Below, in pieces: positions 59,763-64,000 of a DNA stretch of 64,000 nucleotides; position 1 is the stretch's first letter; each line of letters opens with the position of its first letter. The DNA lies in assembly GCF_003590095.1 (NCBI RefSeq), contig NC_039483.1:8556001-8620000 (forward strand), written 5' to 3'. The notes under the pieces were generated by a model that saw nothing but the letters and a program-made list of their open reading frames with translations, made no database searches and had not been told where the DNA came from. The position numbers and the translations under genes were made by a program. The stretch is from Trichoplusia ni (lineage: Eukaryota > Arthropoda > Insecta > Lepidoptera > Noctuidae).

Positions 59763-60776
59763 TGATTATAGTTATATTATTACTTATTTTTAATTATTAT
59801 TGTAAACTTGCACAAAAATGATTGTGCCAATTTAAGGTGGTAGCTCAAGGGTAGACCGCAAAATTCAAATTTCTAAGTTTTTTGTAATTTGTTTGTTTTT
59901 TTTTTTTAATTTTTTTATATTGATTGTTATCCTACCCGTAGCGGTTATTATAAGATGCTAAATGAGTACTAAGCTATGAAAAATCTCGTTATAATTTTTG
60001 ATAAAACAATGAATAACTGGTTTCATGGTGTGTTCAAAATAAGACTGATTTAAGTATAACATTTTTAGTTCTTTAACATTGTTTTTATTTTTAATATTTA
60101 CCAAATAAAACGGTTTGCTTGTTCCTTTTGATTGTTACGTTATTAACATGAGCCTTTTATAATATTTTTGAAATGTTGTATTTTTCTGTAAGTGTATTGT
60201 GCAATTATTGTTTGATTATTATAAATATAATTTGTACCTATTGGCAAATTTTGTTTCCATTCATGTCCTAGTTATGATTACTACTACGTCAACATTTACT
60301 TACACAGCTATTATGATATTAAAACAGTTGGGAACCCCTGTCTGAATTTGGTAGAAGTGGGGTAAGACCGGAATATAAAATTCATTATTTTACAATATTT
60401 CATACTTCTTCTTACTTTAAAGTACTTTGATGAAGAAACATGTATACTTTTACATTCTTTACACAATTTGTGAGTGAATCCAGTGACCTAAAACAAAAAT
60501 TTAAAAAAGTACCCCCAATTGTCGGTCTTCCCCCCTACATTACGATCTTTACCCGTTTTCATTATTTTCGTTTATGTGTATATTTTTATTAATATTTATA
60601 TTAATATATAAGAATAATGATTCTTTGCCTGGTGTAAAGTAAAGTACAATCTGTTGGTTCTATTGAAAGTTCTATAGTTTGCTGCTACATTATGTGTTTC
60701 GGGTTCATATAGATGCTTAAAACAAATATACCTCATCTCATCAAAATCGCGTTCGATGTTGCCCCGATCTACCTTA

Positions 60777-63700
60777 TAAATATTTTTAAGATAATGTAAA
60801 ATTGTTTTATACAAGGTTTACTCAATTGTAAATAAATACCGACATTGGCGACATTAAATTATGGAGGTTAGGCTACTTACTCTCCCGTAAATATTACAGC
60901 AGTAGAAATTGTAAAGAGAAGAACAAACAGTTCTATATATGATACGATCGATGTGTGAACTATTAAAAGTAGGTCGTATTCATTATGCACTCGATACACG
61001 TAACGAAAAATAGGTCTATAAATAAAATACTCAAACTTTAATAATTTAAGTGGGTAATGCATTCTGTTGCGTGCAAGTGCAAATATTACGTTTTATAATC
61101 GTAGCCTAAAATAAAAATAATCTTTTGTTTATCCTGGAACTTCAAACTCTGAGACAAGCGTATAATGTAGATATTAAATAGACCGCATGTGATTAGCGAG
61201 GAAACTGGTGATCATCAAACAAACAACTTCTTTTTAAATTATATCAAATGTATTCGTTGTTCGGCAAATAAGCCGATTTCAGACTCAAAGACAATTTTCT
61301 AAGAAAGTGTATAACGTGGCTGTTTTAGTTTACTTTGAGACGTAACTTCTTGGTCCTTGTGTATTATTATATTCATAGTAATAACAATTATATTAACTTT
61401 AGAAGCTAGCGAAGAATTTATTAATTTTGAATTATAAAATATTAAGCTTCGATGTACAATTTTACATAAACAAAGCAATTTTATGATTGAAAACTATTTT
61501 TGTCTGCCTACAAACCTAATATGAATTGTCATTTCTCACATTAGAAACGTGTGCCATGATGTCCGATTGTAGCAGAAACTACAATTACAATTTGACGTAC
61601 AGCTTCCATTTAGCAAACATTAATGAACACAACATAATATAGTTTTAGTGAAATCTCTTCGTGAAACATATAAAGGGTTGAGTGTGCGCGTCGCGTCGTC
61701 GCTCAAAGCTCGCCACAATATTTATCGGCGGCGCTGTATCAATGCGGCACAAAGCGACGCCGGAAGCCCACCTCGCCGCGTCGCGACAACATTTCGCGGC
61801 GCAATACACACGCGGGCGCGAATTCATAACAATTTTATAACTTCCAATCGGGAACTCTTGGAAATTGTGGAAGAGAACGACGTAGGTTTATCGGGACATG
61901 GGTTTTAACGTAGCAGCAGGTGCTAATAGTTTGATAACAAACTAAAACGTTATTCAAAACGGCCCCTATTCTTATGTGAGAAGCATAGGAGAGTTAAGCG
62001 CGACATAAGGTTGTTCGGTTCCTGGTATGTACGAGAGTACGTGGTTGGTACGAGCTTATTGGATATGGTAACAAAATAGACGAACAATATGATTGTTAGT
62101 CTTCTTTTGGAGTTCGAAAAGGTGGATATAAAATTCATCATAATTTACCATGCATCACTTGACTATTTATGCAAGGTAAATCCGTGAGTATAATAAGTGA
62201 ATAAGTTTGTTGAGTATTAAATTTTACCTGCGTATAATCTGGTCTGACATGGACGTTTAAATAAATGTATGTAATCGCTTAAGTTCATTACTTGGCGCAG
62301 CGCTGTTATCTGGCCCATTGTTGACTGCCTCTATCACTGGATTCCTTTTCACACAGAGCCTTTGACGCCGCTCTTTGTTTGCCACAAGATCAGAATGAGA
62401 CGCCCAAGCTTGAACCGATGCGTAACATCCATTGGGTATCTCTGATTGTCGTAGTTTTATACTATTTTTAATATTTCTTGTCTCACAGGAATACTAGAGC
62501 ATCCCGTGTTCTCGAGACTTATTCGAAAGTTTTGTGGTTTTTCTTTGCGCTTTACCCATCGATTTTGTACATGTTGTTTTCAAAAGTTTTGGCGAAGATT
62601 TTTTTGATGGGCTCCGTTTTTACAATAACATCTGACTAAGTAGTAGAAAAATAAAACTTGACTTAACCTAATTTCATGAAAATTGTGTTAACCACAAGCA
62701 TGATGTGCTTTAACAACATTGCTGTTCCGTGGACAATGCAATTTTAGTTAATTCGATCGCTGCGCGCGCGACAGGCGCGGCGCGGGGCGGCCGGCGACCG
62801 CGCGAGGCGCCGCGCGCCGGCCTCGCTCGCCCGCCGAATATTAAACTAATTATGAACAAACCGACCAAGCCACAACACAAATTAAGCGTTCCACTCCATT
62901 AGGACAACTAAATATTCTTACATAATACGGGGATACAAGTTCAAAAAAGAATTAAAAAAAAATGCTCATTTAATAGCGATGCTTTTCTTAAGGTTTTCCT
63001 TGACGTATGTTAAATTATACGATTGTAAGAAATATTCTAAGCTTATAAACTTATTTCGAACCAAAGTAGATTTAAAAACATTCGTGTGAAATACTGCACT
63101 CGTAAATGTTTTCCAATTTTTCTGTTTGTTTGTTGAACTTGAGATATCGGAATGAGATTTTAAAGAGACCTCCCTCCCTCAACCCCTTCCTGTAAGGAGT
63201 TTTTAATAAAAAAAATGATGAAAGCCGAGGTCGGGGAGTCGCGGGTGGAGGGCACTCGACGGCTCAATACAGGCGATAGGTATCAAAGGAGGCCGATTTA
63301 ATACGAAGGAATGATTTAATTACAAAGTCGCAACACGATCCGCTCTCTACTCCGCGACACGACGCGCACACCGGCACACCGTCTTGTTAGGAACCCTGTA
63401 TACGACATGCGAATACTCTTTTACTTAATTAAAATGTTGCGACGCTACACTACATAGTACATAGGTAATACTACTTCTCAGGTAAAGTAGATATTAAATA
63501 CGAAATTTATTATGTGCCAGTGTTATTTAAATTCCTTTTACTTTCTGTGAAAAGTTCATTAATGTTCTCTGTATGTAGTTTGATAGTTAGCTTACAAAGT
63601 CACGTATTTGGCGCCGCCCTGTGTACTTTTTAACTAATATCGTGTCATAAAGGCAACTCGGTCATAACTTTATTTCAGCTGAAATTATTTTTAGTAGAGT

Positions 63701-64000
63701 CGTCTAAAAAGTTGTTTCGTGTATACATACCCTAAAAGAAAAAGCCTGAACTTCAAAGGGAGATATAAATGAGAATGTTCACTCCTTTATGTAAGGACCT
63801 GCTGAATTTTTTATAGATGCCTCCGCCGGTTTGGTGTATAGAGTGCCTAATGAGTTGTCTTTGACGACTTAAAACTTTGTACGTCGAAATATATTTTGTC
63901 TCTGGCCCACATACGGGGAAGATTGCAACATTTATTTGGAAATAAAATAAGGATGGTTTATGCCGTACAAACAATGCGAACGTATTCTTACCTATCATTA
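60777..64000. other. Non-coding DNA to the right edge, with GC-rich islands
   Basis: No coding exon was recognised. Islands at about 61680-61830, 62755-62840 (very CpG-rich) and 63220-63380 stand out from the AT-rich background, like those left of the transposon. Open frames within them have no recognisable domain. Confidence 0.4.

Larger units (their letters stand above)
56472..60774 (+). mobile_element. Pogo-like DNA transposon of about 4.3 kb
   Basis: Imperfect terminal inverted repeats, about 21 bp with three differences, share AGGTA, TCGGGG and AACATCG. They lie at 56472-56492 and 60754-60774 and are bounded by TA at 56470-56471 and 60775-60776, the target duplication of the Tc1/mariner-pogo superfamily. 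A variant of CGATCTTTACCC recurs at least seven times in the two subterminal arms. A second, inner inverted repeat (GACAGGGGTTCTCAAC at 56914-56929; its complement with one change at 60327-60342) encloses the transposase frame. The inner repeat is flanked by TA on the left and TG on the right. Either one element has two layers of inverted repeats, or an autonomous inner element landed in an outer one of about 0.9 kb. Confidence 0.75.

Noticed and set aside
56916..60340. hAT-type assignment from the inner terminal word CAGGGGTTCTCAAC
   Set aside because: There is no 8-bp duplication at the ends and the enclosed protein is DDE_1 pogo-type, not hAT.
61648..61908. 86-codon + strand frame
   Set aside because: Arg-rich peptide from a GC island with no known domain and no exon signals that fit.

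Overview
This is animal genomic DNA, most likely from a moth or butterfly (Lepidoptera). It is AT-rich, introns and intergenic DNA dominate, and the repeats are typical of Lepidoptera: short Helitron-like elements ending CTAG|T, tRNA-headed SINEs, an RTE-clade LINE and a pogo-like DNA transposon. The species cannot be named from the sequence.

One host gene is certain. BTAF1 (TBP-associated factor 172; Mot1 in yeast, Hel89B in Drosophila) runs on the + strand from about 7.3 to 41.15 kb. I resolved 33 coding exons with GT..AG junctions in compatible phase. They sum to 5607 nt, encoding 1868 residues plus stop, close to the human protein (about 1850). The first coding exon holds only three codons and part of a fourth. 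The N-terminal two thirds is HEAT-repeat-like, and exons 26-32 encode the Snf2/Swi2 ATPase that strips TBP from DNA. Intron 4 carries an intact RTE LINE in sense orientation with a 10-bp target-site duplication. Other introns hold LINE, SINE, Helitron and transposase relics. Most of ATPase exon 28, with its splice donor, is repeated six times as an exact 116-bp tandem array running into intron 28.

Layout: 1-7.3 kb is upstream DNA with one SINE and two Helitron-like elements in opposite orientation. 7.3-42.9 kb is BTAF1 and its 3'UTR. A possible noncoding first exon of a second + strand gene lies at 44.34-44.59 kb. From there to the right edge I see no host coding exon. That stretch is AT-rich with short GC-rich islands, some holding strong TCF/Pangolin-type sites paired with helper motifs, so it may be a long regulatory first intron or intergenic DNA of a developmental gene (inference). 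A pogo-like element of about 4.3 kb with an intact 818-residue transposase sits at 56.47-60.77 kb.

The observations most worth checking are the exon-28 array, the TCF-plus-helper sites at 46.8 and 53.5 kb, the nested inverted-repeat architecture of the pogo-like element, and three perfect or near-perfect hairpins at 10.95, 42.35 and 53.0 kb.
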